From Chloroflexota bacterium (GTDB lineage Bacteria; Chloroflexota; Anaerolineae; B4-G1), in assembly GCA_012514315.1 (NCBI GenBank), contig JAAZAN010000023.1, forward strand, positions 1 to 64,000: a DNA stretch of 64,000 bases, written 5' to 3'. The notes under the pieces are model-generated. The model was not told the DNA's origin. It worked only from the letters and a program-made list of their open reading frames with translations, and ran no database searches. Made by a program: the position numbers and the translations under genes. Below, one piece after another: positions 36,337 through 45,586 of this stretch; the stretch's first letter is position 1; every line of letters starts with the position of its first letter.

Positions 36337-37667
36337 TCTGGAATACCTCGCGCAATCTGACGTTGGCGCGCGCTGTTGACGCGCCCGCGAAAGGGGTACC
36401 GCTGGAAGATCAGGAACGCGATCACCATGAAGAGCCCACACACGAGACCCACCATCCGCACGCCGAGTGGGCCGTGCGGGTCCGATCGACTGCTGCCCAA
36501 CAGCAGCAGCAACGGCAGCGTGGCCGCGGCGATTCCGTTAACCAGTTGATCGAACAGACCCCAGGTCGCGTAATACGCTCCCTCCCGGCGCTCTCCGGTT
36601 CTCTTGGCGTCGTCGTCTGTGATTTCAGCGCCGAAGGCCGGTGGCAACATAGTGACCCCCGCGCTGGCGATAGCCTGGAGTGTCACCCAGATGATGCCCT
36701 GCGCCTTGAGGGAGATCGGTATGCTATCGCTGATCAGCATCAGTCCGGGGAAGACAACGGCCGAGGCGATCAGTGATCCCGAGAAGACACGCCATTTGCC
36801 CTGACGATCCGATAGCCAGGTTACTACCGGGTAGCAGGCCAGCGAAGCGAGAATCGCCGGGATATAGAAGACCATCGTGTCGGCGGTGGATAGCCGGCAG
36901 ATCTCGGTGGCGATGTAGGGCAATGCCGCGGGGATGAGGGCTGTCGTGGACCAATACAGGATTCCGGCGCCGGTGAGTATTCGAAACGCCGGGTTGCGCA
37001 ATACTGTCGCGATGCTCTCGCGGAAGGAGAGGCGCGGAGGGCTGGTCGCCCGCTCCGTCCGCTCGCGAAGCACGGTGATCGGTCCGTAGAGGGTGGGGAA
37101 CGCGATCGCGGCGTAAATGATAGCTGTCCAAACGTAGCCCAGCCGCTCGATCAGCGGTCCCGCCAATCCACTGACGATCATACCGACCAGTAGGAATCCA
37201 GAGTTCCACGCGGCCAGCCGGACCCGGTGGGGATCGGTGACCGCAATCTCGGGCATGAGAGCCACATACGGAATCTGATAGATGCTGTAGGCGATGCTGT
37301 AGAGCGTGAATGTGAGCAGGAGGTAGACCGCGTTCCAAACTGACGCACCGGCGACCGGCGGGGTCCAGAGCAGGACAAACAGCAGGAGCATCGGTAGACC
37401 CGAGAGGGCCATGTAGGGAAGACGTCGGCCCCAGCGCGTGTGGGTGCGGTCGGAGAGGTACCCGATTGGGGTGATGACCAGCGCCCCCACCACACGTACG
37501 CCCAGCATGATGGCGCTGAATACCGCCGCAGGCACCAACGGGTCGCCATCCGGCGGCAGGTAGAAGTAGAGCAGCCAACTGGTCAACACCGACCAGATGG
37601 CGGTGCTACCCAAGGAAATGACCCCGTAGGATATGTCGTGTAGCAATGGGGTGCGTGGTTCCGACAC
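36333..37667 (-). CDS. MFS transporter (GPH/MelB-like)
   Basis: PIGYLSDRTHTRWGRRLPYMALSGLPM, IPYVALMPEIAVTDPHRVRLAAWNSGF, GAYYATWGLFDQL; GTG start with GGAGGAGG upstream. Confidence 0.87.
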   Translation of the reverse strand: MSEPRTPLLHDISYGVISLGSTAIWSVLTSWLLYFYLPPDGDPLVPAAVFSAIMLGVRVVGALVITPIGYLSDRTHTRWGRRLPYMALSGLPMLLLFVLLWTPPVAGASVWNAVYLLLTFTLYSIAYSIYQIPYVALMPEIAVTDPHRVRLAAWNSGFLLVGMIVSGLAGPLIERLGYVWTAIIYAAIAFPTLYGPITVLRERTERATSPPRLSFRESIATVLRNPAFRILTGAGILYWSTTALIPAALPYIATEICRLSTADTMVFYIPAILASLACYPVVTWLSDRQGKWRVFSGSLIASAVVFPGLMLISDSIPISLKAQGIIWVTLQAIASAGVTMLPPAFGAEITDDDAKRTGERREGAYYATWGLFDQLVNGIAAATLPLLLLLGSSRSDPHGPLGVRMVGLVCGLFMVIAFLIFQRYPFRGRVNSARQRQIARGIPE

Positions 37668-37696
37668 CCGATCCTCCTCCAGTGCCGAAGGGTCTG

Positions 37697-37915
37697 TCAG
37701 CGTTCCTGTGACTGCTTTCTGTCGGGCGTGCGCCGGTTGAGCCATGCTGTCACATCGGACCGCCGCAGACGCCAGACTCGTCCCACTTTGTATGCCGGCA
37801 GCTCACCCTGATTGATCCAGCGGCGCACGGTGTAGACCGATACCTGCAGGAGGTCGGAGACCTCCTGGGGTGTCATCAACCTGTCCGGGCCGCTGGCATT
37901 CATCTCATCGCGCAT
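37697..37915 (-). CDS. Helix-turn-helix (excisionase/MerR-like) DNA-binding protein
   Basis: LMTPQEVSDLLQVSVYTVRRWINQGELPAYKVGRVWRLRRSDVTAWL. Confidence 0.9.
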   Translation of the reverse strand: MRDEMNASGPDRLMTPQEVSDLLQVSVYTVRRWINQGELPAYKVGRVWRLRRSDVTAWLNRRTPDRKQSQER

Positions 37916-37950
37916 CGCACCACCCCGCATCATGTGGCAGAGACGAGCAG

Positions 37951-37980
37951 AGTATAGCACGAAATAGCAGGAAGTGGCAT
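37951..37980 (-). promoter_or_regulatory. Candidate promoter of the diterpenoid operon (-10 TATACT, weak -35 ATGCCA at 18-nt spacing)
   Basis: Minus-strand sequence atgccacttcctgctatttcgtgctatactctgc upstream of the HTH gene. Confidence 0.4.
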
Positions 37981-38066
37981 AGGAGATGCGTACCAACGCA
38001 CGCTGAGGCGACTGATCCAGGATGCCCGTGCGCCGCATTCACCCCATGAGGAGGCGGGTGCTATCG

Positions 38067-38924
38067 CTAGTCCGGGACGCCAACGTGTATGGTTTCGACG
38101 CTTCCCGTCTCCATGTCCAGTATCAGGAGCCTGTTTCGCAGAGGCCGTCCTATCCCGGTCAGTACCTTGACGACCTCCTGGGCTTCCCAGGCCGCTACTG
38201 CCATCGGCGTGGCCGCCGGCGTACCGATCACTGCTTCCATGCCCTGCTCGGGAACTGCGTTCTCATCAGATCCGTACAGTGCGAACAGCCCGTCGTCATC
38301 AGGGAAGATCGTCATAACCTGGCCGATGAAACCCGCGATGCTGCCGTGAACCATAGGAATTCCCAATGCTTGCGCCCCCTTCTGGAGCGTCAGCCGGATC
38401 GGAAGTCGGTCCAGGGCATCGACAACGACGTCCGAGCCGCACAGCATCTCATTGACGTTTTCCGGCGCAAGTCTGGCAACAAGCGCGGTCGCCTCCACGG
38501 CGCTGTTGACCGATTGCACTCTCTTGGCGGCCTCAAGCGCCTTAGCCGCTCCTTGGTTGCTTTCGGTGCTGACGAGCTGTCGATTCAGGTTATGCTCCTC
38601 AAACACATCCGTGTCGATGAGGACCAAGCGCCCTACACCCATGCGCGCCAGCGCCTCGCTAATGTATCCCCCAAGACCGCCCAGGCCAACGATAGTGACA
38701 GTCGATTGGAGCAGGCGTGCCTGCCCTTCAGCACCAATCGTGCCGACATTGCGGGCATATCGGAGGGGGATCACGCCCGCGGCCAGTGCGGCCAACTGAA
38801 CGTCTCGAAGGCTGCACGCCCAGTCGCGGCTCAGGTGTGACGCGTCCTGTGCGTGGATCACCTGCAGTCCCTCGTAAGGCGTCGCAAGATGCCGGACGCG
38901 CTCTGGCGGAATCAGCGTGGCCAT
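38067..38924 (-). CDS. ThiF/MoeB/HesA family adenylyltransferase
   Basis: RYARNVGTIGAEGQARLLQSTVTIVGLGGLGGYISEALARMGVGRLVLIDTDVFEEHNLNRQ. Confidence 0.92.
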   Translation of the reverse strand: MATLIPPERVRHLATPYEGLQVIHAQDASHLSRDWACSLRDVQLAALAAGVIPLRYARNVGTIGAEGQARLLQSTVTIVGLGGLGGYISEALARMGVGRLVLIDTDVFEEHNLNRQLVSTESNQGAAKALEAAKRVQSVNSAVEATALVARLAPENVNEMLCGSDVVVDALDRLPIRLTLQKGAQALGIPMVHGSIAGFIGQVMTIFPDDDGLFALYGSDENAVPEQGMEAVIGTPAATPMAVAAWEAQEVVKVLTGIGRPLRNRLLILDMETGSVETIHVGVPD

Positions 38925-38944
38925 CGGATCTCTCCCTTTCTCCC

Positions 38945-39874
38945 TCACGTCACCAGTACGACCTCGACAGGCTCGTCACCGGTCACGGAATGAGCTTTGC
39001 GCTGGACCTGCTCCAGCAGATACTCGGCGTGAGGACAGCCGGGGTAGGTCAGGCTCATTTGGATCTCGATGCCATTTCCATTGAGCATGATGCCCCTGAT
39101 CAAGCCAAGGTCCACGACATTAGCGCCCACTTCGGGTTCAATGACCTGTCGCAATGCCTCTCGGATGCGTTCCTCGCAGTGGGCCGGGAGGCGGTGAGTA
39201 TCGACAGGGTGGAGGCCCGGGCGCAACTCGGCCAGCGTGCGTTCTAGATCGGCTATGCGCTCTTCGAGCCGTCCCTGGCTGGCCAGTGTCTCGCTGAGGG
39301 TGCGCAATACAGGATCAGGCAGGCGGGCGTGCTCAAGCGCGGGTTCGTGACGTGACTCGCGGCTCCGGTCCGCCACGTGGCCCGGGACGCCCACCACCGT
39401 CGTGCCCGGCGGCACGGGTTTGATCACCACCGAGCCGGCGCCTACGCGCGAGCTGTCGCCCACCTCAATGGGGCCCAGCACGATGGCCCCCGCACCGATG
39501 ATCACATTGCTGCCGATTGTGGGATGGCGCTTCTTCTTCTCCAGGCTGGTGCCCCCGAGCACGACGCCCTGATACATGAGCACGTCATCCCCGATCTCCG
39601 CTGTCTCCCCAACGACGACGCCCATACCGTGGTCGATGAAACAACGCCGGCCGATCGTCGCTCCCGGGTGAATCTCAATCCCTGTCAGCCAGCGCGCGAA
39701 CTGCGAGACCAATCGCCCGAGGAAATGGAGCCGGCGCTTCCACAGCGCGTGCGCGATGCGGTGCAACCACAGTGCGTGGAGCCCGGGATAGCATGTGATC
39801 ACCTCCCACGTGGTTCTCGCTGCAGGGTCCTTATCGAAGACGGTATGGATGTCCTCCCGAATCATGTGGAACAT
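38945..39874 (-). CDS. cysE: Serine O-acetyltransferase fused to a C-terminal DUF59/MIP18-like domain
   Basis: CysE part [55 protein letters not shown]-terminal [48 protein letters not shown]. Confidence 0.92.
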   Translation of the reverse strand: MFHMIREDIHTVFDKDPAARTTWEVITCYPGLHALWLHRIAHALWKRRLHFLGRLVSQFARWLTGIEIHPGATIGRRCFIDHGMGVVVGETAEIGDDVLMYQGVVLGGTSLEKKKRHPTIGSNVIIGAGAIVLGPIEVGDSSRVGAGSVVIKPVPPGTTVVGVPGHVADRSRESRHEPALEHARLPDPVLRTLSETLASQGRLEERIADLERTLAELRPGLHPVDTHRLPAHCEERIREALRQVIEPEVGANVVDLGLIRGIMLNGNGIEIQMSLTYPGCPHAEYLLEQVQRKAHSVTGDEPVEVVLVT

Positions 39875-40224
39875 AGTCTATCTACTTGCTCCCGTTGCAT
39901 TCCAGTGGGGGAAAAGATCTGTGCTCGGTCAGCACTCTTCTGCGACGATCATATCCACGGCTCCGTAAGTGTGACACCACAGCCTCTCAGCTGTCATCCT
40001 CTGGTGGATGGCCGGATTGACGCCCACTACAACGGACGCGTTCCAATCCAACGTTGGTCGCTTCAGGCAAATCGGAGGCGCGCGACCGAGTGTCTCCAAA
40101 AAGTCCTATCGTCGATCGTCGCCGTTGTCCCGCTTATCCCCTGGGTTGGATTGTAGTATAGTTGAGCAATCCTGTCAACTAGGGAAACGCGATGGGTTCT
40201 GGAACCTCAGCGCGATGGCCCCAA

Positions 40225-40253
40225 TTGACCGATACTCGGAATCCTGGCATAAT
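40225..40253 (+). promoter_or_regulatory. Sigma70-like promoter TTGACC-N17-CATAAT
   Basis: TTGACC 40225-40230, 17-nt spacer, CATAAT 40248-40253; the downstream ATG lies 7 nt after the -10. Confidence 0.6.
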
Positions 40254-40259
40254 GATCCT

Positions 40260-42707
40260 ATGCAATATGCCAAGAAGATAATTGCTGGTCTACTTGTTCT
40301 GGCCTGTGCGGCGACATCCTGTTCCCAGCCGGGTTCAGTGGAACGGGAGGCGGGGCAGGCGACGGTTACCTCGGCCCTGACTCTGACTCCAACTCGGACT
40401 CGGACAAACACACCGACGCCCACAGTCACGCCGACTCCATTGCCGACATATACGCCGACGCCATTGCCCCAGGCCCGTCTGGAGGCCGCCAGCGCGGATC
40501 TGGCGATCGGTGATTACGCGGCAGCGGCGGATGGTTACCAGCGCCTCCTGGCGTTACCCTCTCTGGGTGACGAAGAACCCTCCGCGCTCCTGGGCCTTGG
40601 TCTGGCCCATCTCGAAAGCGGTGCAGCCGAGGACGCTGCAGAGTCCTTTCGGCGGTGTATCGACGCCTTCCCGGACGACGAACGCTGCACAGAGGCCCAC
40701 ATGTTCCTGGCCCAGGCGCTCATGGCGATGGACCAGCCTTTGGACGCGGCGGGCGAATACCGCGCCTATCTCTCCGCGGGAACGGTCATCACGGCTTACG
40801 TTCAGCAGTGGGTGGGTGAGTCGCTTCAGGCTGGAGAGGACTACGAGGGAGCCATACGCGCCTACGAAGAGGCGATACTGGCCGCGCCCGATCTCTCGTT
40901 CGAGGTTGGAACGCGCGAGCGACTGGCGCTGACCTACGTGGCTCTGCAGGACTACGAGGCTGCCGTCGCGCAGTACGACGCGATTCTCGATCAGGCGCGG
41001 ATCAACGCCTACCGCGCGCGTATCGACTATCAGGCCGCGGAGACACTCCGTCTGGCGGGTGAAACGGATGCTGCCTACGATAGGTACTTGCGTGTGGTCG
41101 AATCCTATCCCACCGCCCCCCAGGCCTATCAGGCGCTGGTCAGGCTGGTCGAGGCCCGACGTCCAGTTGATGACCGGTTGCGCGGTATCGTGGACTACTA
41201 CGGACAGGCGTACGGACCGGCTGTGGAGGCCTTCTACCGCTACATGCGGAACTACCCCGACACCTACAACAGTGATGCACACTACTTCGCAGGGCTCTCC
41301 TATCTGGCGGCTGGCAGTCCGCAACTGGCTGCAGCGGAGTTCACAACGTTGATCGAAGCGTACCCTGACGACCCGTATTACGGGGATGCCTGGATGGGGC
41401 TGGCTGATGCATTGTATCGTGATGGGGATACCACCGGCGCCGCTGCCACATACCGTGCTTTCGCCGAGGGACATCCTGAGCAGCGCCGCGCCCCCGAGGG
41501 CCTCTGGCGCGCAGCGCAGATCCTTGAGTGGGCCGGTGATCTGGAAGAGGCGGCCGAGGCGTACATGGCCTGTCACGTCGCATTTCCGGATTCTGAGTAT
41601 GGGGCACAGGCGCTCTTTCGCAGCGGCCTGCAGTCCTATCGCATCAACGATCTGACTGGCGCTGCAGTGGCCTGGGACACTCTGGCGTCGGTCTACACCG
41701 ATCCTGGTGTAGTGGCCGCCGCTCTCACGTGGTTGGGTAAGGTGCGCCTGCAGCAGCAAGATCGTGCAGCAGCGTTGGACGCATTTGGGCGCGCGCGCGA
41801 GTTGGATCCGTTGGGCTGGTACGGTCTGCGGGCCGCTGAGCTCGCGGTGAACCCACGGGCGCCGGCCTTCCCGCGTGTGAGGCGGGGCGACGCCCGTTTC
41901 GATGCACCGAACGGGCAAGACGAGGCGAACGCATGGTTGAGTGAGTGGTTGGAGCTGGATAGCAGCGCCACTCCAGATGTCCTTGCGCCGGAGCTCGCAG
42001 CCGATGCGCGCCTGCGGCGTGGACTCGAGTTGTGGAGGCTGCGCCGGTTTGAGACAGCGAAAGCGGAGCTGGAGTTGATGCGTGTTGCGACGGAGTCGGA
42101 TCCGCTCTCCCAGTACCAGCTGGCGCTACTGTTCCGCGACATCGGTCTATACCGCTCGTCGATCCTGTGCGCGACCCGACTCATCGCTCTTTCGCCGGCA
42201 GCGTCGGCTCTCGAAGCGCCTGAGTTCATTGCACGGCTTGCCTACCCGATCTATTATCAGGATCTGCTGTTGGAGAACGCCACGGCGGCGGATCTGAGCC
42301 CACTACTTGTCGCAGCGCAGATCCGACAGGAGAGTTTGTTTGAGAGTCTGGCTTTCTCGGTGGCCAGTGCTCACGGTTTGATGCAGGTGATCCCGGCTAC
42401 CGGCGAGCAGATCGCGCGCGAGCTGGGTTGGCCTCCAGACTTCAATACGGCGGATCTGTACCTGCCCTACGTGAGCGTGCGTTTTGGCGCCTACTACCTG
42501 GCCCAGCAGCGCGACTTCCTTGATGGGCGGCTGGATGCGGCGCTGGCGGGGTACAACGGTGGGCCGGGAAATGCACTGCGTTGGTTGGAGCAGGCTGGCG
42601 ACGATCCCGATCTGTTTCTGGAGCTGATCACATTCTCGGAGACGAATCTCTATTTGCGGCGCATTAAAGAGAGCCTCGCAGTCTACAAGACACTCTATGG
42701 TAGCTGA
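40260..42707 (+). CDS. TPR-repeat lytic transglycosylase lipoprotein (SLT domain)
   Basis: Lipoprotein signal MQYAKKIIAGLLVLACAATSC, P/T linker, TPR-like repeats, SLT motif QESLFESLAFSVASAHGLMQVIPATGEQIA, AGYNGGPGNALRW. Confidence 0.93.
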   Translation: MQYAKKIIAGLLVLACAATSCSQPGSVEREAGQATVTSALTLTPTRTRTNTPTPTVTPTPLPTYTPTPLPQARLEAASADLAIGDYAAAADGYQRLLALPSLGDEEPSALLGLGLAHLESGAAEDAAESFRRCIDAFPDDERCTEAHMFLAQALMAMDQPLDAAGEYRAYLSAGTVITAYVQQWVGESLQAGEDYEGAIRAYEEAILAAPDLSFEVGTRERLALTYVALQDYEAAVAQYDAILDQARINAYRARIDYQAAETLRLAGETDAAYDRYLRVVESYPTAPQAYQALVRLVEARRPVDDRLRGIVDYYGQAYGPAVEAFYRYMRNYPDTYNSDAHYFAGLSYLAAGSPQLAAAEFTTLIEAYPDDPYYGDAWMGLADALYRDGDTTGAAATYRAFAEGHPEQRRAPEGLWRAAQILEWAGDLEEAAEAYMACHVAFPDSEYGAQALFRSGLQSYRINDLTGAAVAWDTLASVYTDPGVVAAALTWLGKVRLQQQDRAAALDAFGRARELDPLGWYGLRAAELAVNPRAPAFPRVRRGDARFDAPNGQDEANAWLSEWLELDSSATPDVLAPELAADARLRRGLELWRLRRFETAKAELELMRVATESDPLSQYQLALLFRDIGLYRSSILCATRLIALSPAASALEAPEFIARLAYPIYYQDLLLENATAADLSPLLVAAQIRQESLFESLAFSVASAHGLMQVIPATGEQIARELGWPPDFNTADLYLPYVSVRFGAYYLAQQRDFLDGRLDAALAGYNGGPGNALRWLEQAGDDPDLFLELITFSETNLYLRRIKESLAVYKTLYGS

Positions 42708-42890
42708 CTCTTCCGCTGTAGTTTGGACAACAGGGTCAATTTTGCGAATTCTGTTTTCTGGGCTATACTTGACGGTAACGGTGTTGGGCGCTACGGGAGA
42801 GTTGTTGCACCTGAAAGGGGGTCCGTGTGCCTGGGACCCGGCTGCGGTGAGACGACCATGGTCATATTGTGCCGCTTTCGGTAGTCACTG

Positions 42891-45059
42891 ATGCGCAGGC
42901 TTGTCGAGCGATTCCGTCAAGGGCTTCATATACCGTTCGACGCACCGGATGACGTTCGTCGCCGGCGGATGCTGCATATCTTCCTCTTGACCCTCGCTAT
43001 CTCTGGCCTGATTGGCGGTGTCATCACGGCCGTGGCCATTCTCCTGAATGTTGCCGGCACCGCTGACGAGATCCTCATCATGGCCGGCAGCATCATCGGG
43101 GTCTGGACCTTCTGCATTCTCATCTTCTGGATCGCCCGATCCCATCTGCAGTTGGCGTCCTGGCTCTTCATCGGCCTTTTGCTTGTCGTCGGGATTTTCA
43201 GTGACACGGCGTATAACGTTGTCAGTGGCCGCACGTTACTGCTCTTCGCGCTTCCCGTGATTCTGGCCAGTGTGCTTCTGGGCCCGTTCAAGAGTTTCCT
43301 GATCGCTACGCTGGCCAGCCTGATCATTGCTGTGTTCTCGTTTCAGCAGCAGATCATTCCCAATCCTGGCTTTGTCGTCCTCTACCTGATCGCGCTCATG
43401 GTGGGTCTTGTTATGTCCAATCTGGAGCGCATTCTGGCTGAATGGCGATCCGCCAGGTCGAGACTGGCGCTCTTCAACCAGGCTGGTCGTGTGTTGGGTA
43501 CGACGTTGGAGCCGGACCTGATACTCTCGAATGTTCTGATGGAGATCCGTAACCTGCTCAGTGTCGACACGGTCTCGGTCTGGCTGGTGGATCCCTCCAG
43601 TGGCGAGCTGATCTGCCGTCAGAGTATCACGGGAGAGGCCGCCGGTCTCCTGAGCGGATATCGCATCGCGGCAGGACAGGGCTTTGTGGGTTGGGTTGCG
43701 CAGATGGGCGAGAGTCTGGCGGTTTCCGATGCGCAGCGTGATGAGCGCTATTTCCAGGAGGTTGAGGGGCAACTGGGCCTCACGCTGCGCTCCATCCTCT
43801 CAGTGCCGCTGCGCGCGCACGAGCAGACCATCGGTGTGCTGCAGGTGGCGGACGAGCGGATAGGCCGCTTCAGCGACGAGGATGCCAACCTGCTGGAGCC
43901 TCTCGCTGCGTCGGCGGCTGTGGCCATTGAGAACGCCCGGCTCTACCAGGAGACCGACCGGTTGCGCGTCTTCAATGAGACCATTGTCTGCAGTATGCAG
44001 GAAGGGATTCTGATTGAGGACGACGAGGGATTCATCACCTTCGCCAATCCGGCGGCTGCGCAGTTCCTGGGCTACGAGGAGGGGGAGCTTGTTGGACGGC
44101 ACTGGACGGCCTTCGTTCCACGGGAGCACATCGAGGCGGTAGCGACGGAACTGGCGCAGCGACCTTACGGTATCTCTTCGCAGTACGATACCGAGCTGCT
44201 CGCCAAAGGAGGGCGACATGTTCCTGTCATCGTCAGCGCCTCGCCCATCTTCGATGGCGATCAGTTCGCGGGCGTGCTATCGGTGTTCACGGACATCACG
44301 GAACGCAAGCGTGCCGAGGAGGAACTCCGCTGCCATACAGTCGACCTGCAAGCGCGTAACGAGGAGCTGGACGCATTCGCGCACACAGTGGCACACGACC
44401 TGAAGAACCCGCTGGCGCTCATTGCTGGCTACGCGGAGGTGCTTGAGCTCAATTTCACCACGATGCCACAAGAGCGAGTACGCGAGCACCTTCACACTGT
44501 GGCGACAATGGGGTACAAAGCATGCGACATCGTCGACTCGTTGCTGCTCCTGTCGGCGGTGCGGACCAAGGAGATCTCCACCAAACCGCTTCATATGGAC
44601 GAGGTGATCACGGTGGTGCGGAAGCGGCTCGATTACGCTTTGGATCAGGCCGGCGCCGAGTTGGTCTCCCCAGAGGAGTGGCCTGTCGCTGTGGGGTATG
44701 GCCCGTGGATCGAGGAAGTATGGGTCAATTTCATCACCAATGCGATCAAGTACGGCGGCGCCCCGCCTATGATCGAGCTGGGCAGTGATCACGATTCCGA
44801 CGGGAAGATTCGTTTCTGGGTTCGCGATAATGGGCCCGGCCTGACGCCCGAGCAGCAATCCCGCCTGTTCAAACCATTTACACGCCTGCGTCCGGGTTCG
44901 TCCAACGGGCACGGGCTTGGGCTGTCGATCGCGCTTCGAATCGCCAATCGACTGGGCGGGAGCGTCGGCGTCGAGAGTGAGCTCGGCCATGGGAGTTGCT
45001 TCTACTTCACGCTCCCAGCTTTTGCGTCGGAGGATGGTTCTTCAGACGAGGCGCTGTAG
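42891..45059 (+). CDS. Membrane histidine kinase with GAF and PAS domains
   Basis: 6TM N-terminus, GAF (GQGFVGWVAQMGESLAVSDAQRDERYF), PAS, HTVAHDLKNPLALIAGYAEVL, HGLGLSIALRIANRLGG. Confidence 0.94.
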   Translation: MRRLVERFRQGLHIPFDAPDDVRRRRMLHIFLLTLAISGLIGGVITAVAILLNVAGTADEILIMAGSIIGVWTFCILIFWIARSHLQLASWLFIGLLLVVGIFSDTAYNVVSGRTLLLFALPVILASVLLGPFKSFLIATLASLIIAVFSFQQQIIPNPGFVVLYLIALMVGLVMSNLERILAEWRSARSRLALFNQAGRVLGTTLEPDLILSNVLMEIRNLLSVDTVSVWLVDPSSGELICRQSITGEAAGLLSGYRIAAGQGFVGWVAQMGESLAVSDAQRDERYFQEVEGQLGLTLRSILSVPLRAHEQTIGVLQVADERIGRFSDEDANLLEPLAASAAVAIENARLYQETDRLRVFNETIVCSMQEGILIEDDEGFITFANPAAAQFLGYEEGELVGRHWTAFVPREHIEAVATELAQRPYGISSQYDTELLAKGGRHVPVIVSASPIFDGDQFAGVLSVFTDITERKRAEEELRCHTVDLQARNEELDAFAHTVAHDLKNPLALIAGYAEVLELNFTTMPQERVREHLHTVATMGYKACDIVDSLLLLSAVRTKEISTKPLHMDEVITVVRKRLDYALDQAGAELVSPEEWPVAVGYGPWIEEVWVNFITNAIKYGGAPPMIELGSDHDSDGKIRFWVRDNGPGLTPEQQSRLFKPFTRLRPGSSNGHGLGLSIALRIANRLGGSVGVESELGHGSCFYFTLPAFASEDGSSDEAL

Positions 45060-45161
45060 CGCCCTGACTCCGTCAACGCCGTCCTGGGGTCGCGTCGGTC
45101 TCAAGAGGTCGGTCACGCGCGCCCCGGCGTCCCTTGCATCCAATTGCTCACCGTGGACTAC

Positions 45162-45190
45162 TTGACAGGCGGCGTTCTGTATGCTATAGT
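45162..45190 (+). promoter_or_regulatory. Sigma70-like promoter TTGACA-N17-TATAGT upstream of padR
   Basis: TTGACA 45162-45167, 17-nt spacer, TATAGT 45185-45190. Confidence 0.7.
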
Positions 45191-45202
45191 ATCTTAGCTA
45201 TA
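45185..45202. promoter_or_regulatory. Candidate operator: inverted repeat TATAG-N8-CTATA overlapping the -10 box
   Basis: TATAG 45185-45189 and CTATA 45198-45202 in an AT-rich island immediately upstream of padR. Confidence 0.35.
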
Positions 45203-45220
45203 AGTAACCTATGTATCACA

Positions 45221-45586
45221 ATGGGCGGGGCGGCAACCGTGGCCAAGATCGACCAGATGCGTAAAGGTACAACCGATATGATGATCCTCAAGCTGCTGGC
45301 CGATGCCGGTGTTCCATTGCACGGCTACGAGATCATCCAGCGACTGGATTCCTCAAGCTGCGGGCTCTTTGAGTTCAAGGATGGCTTGATCTACCCGCGT
45401 CTGCATCAGATGGCCCGAGATGGGCTCCTGATCAGCCGTTGGATCGACGCACCGAATGGACGACGTCGCAAGGTGTACAGTCTGACTGAGAGAGGCCGCC
45501 GCCAGCTTGCGGCGGACATGGCGCATTGGCAGGATTTCAGCCAGGTTGTCAACCGATTGCTTGGCCTTGAGGAGTCGGCGGCGTGA
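45221..45586 (+). CDS. PadR family transcriptional regulator
   Basis: MRKGTTDMMILKLLADAGVPLHGYEIIQRLD..FKDGLIYPRLHQMARDGLLISRW..GRRRKVYSLTERGRRQL. Confidence 0.9.
   Translation: MGGAATVAKIDQMRKGTTDMMILKLLADAGVPLHGYEIIQRLDSSSCGLFEFKDGLIYPRLHQMARDGLLISRWIDAPNGRRRKVYSLTERGRRQLAADMAHWQDFSQVVNRLLGLEESAA

Noticed and set aside
37697-37915. HTH protein as phage excisionase marking an integrated element
   Set aside because: No integrase, att-like repeats or phage genes nearby; position fits an operon-heading regulator
40554-41918. 454-aa minus-strand ORF opposite the lytic transglycosylase gene
   Set aside because: Antisense shadow ORF in GC-rich coding DNA; plus strand encodes a convincing TPR/SLT protein and the antisense translation has no recognisable motifs
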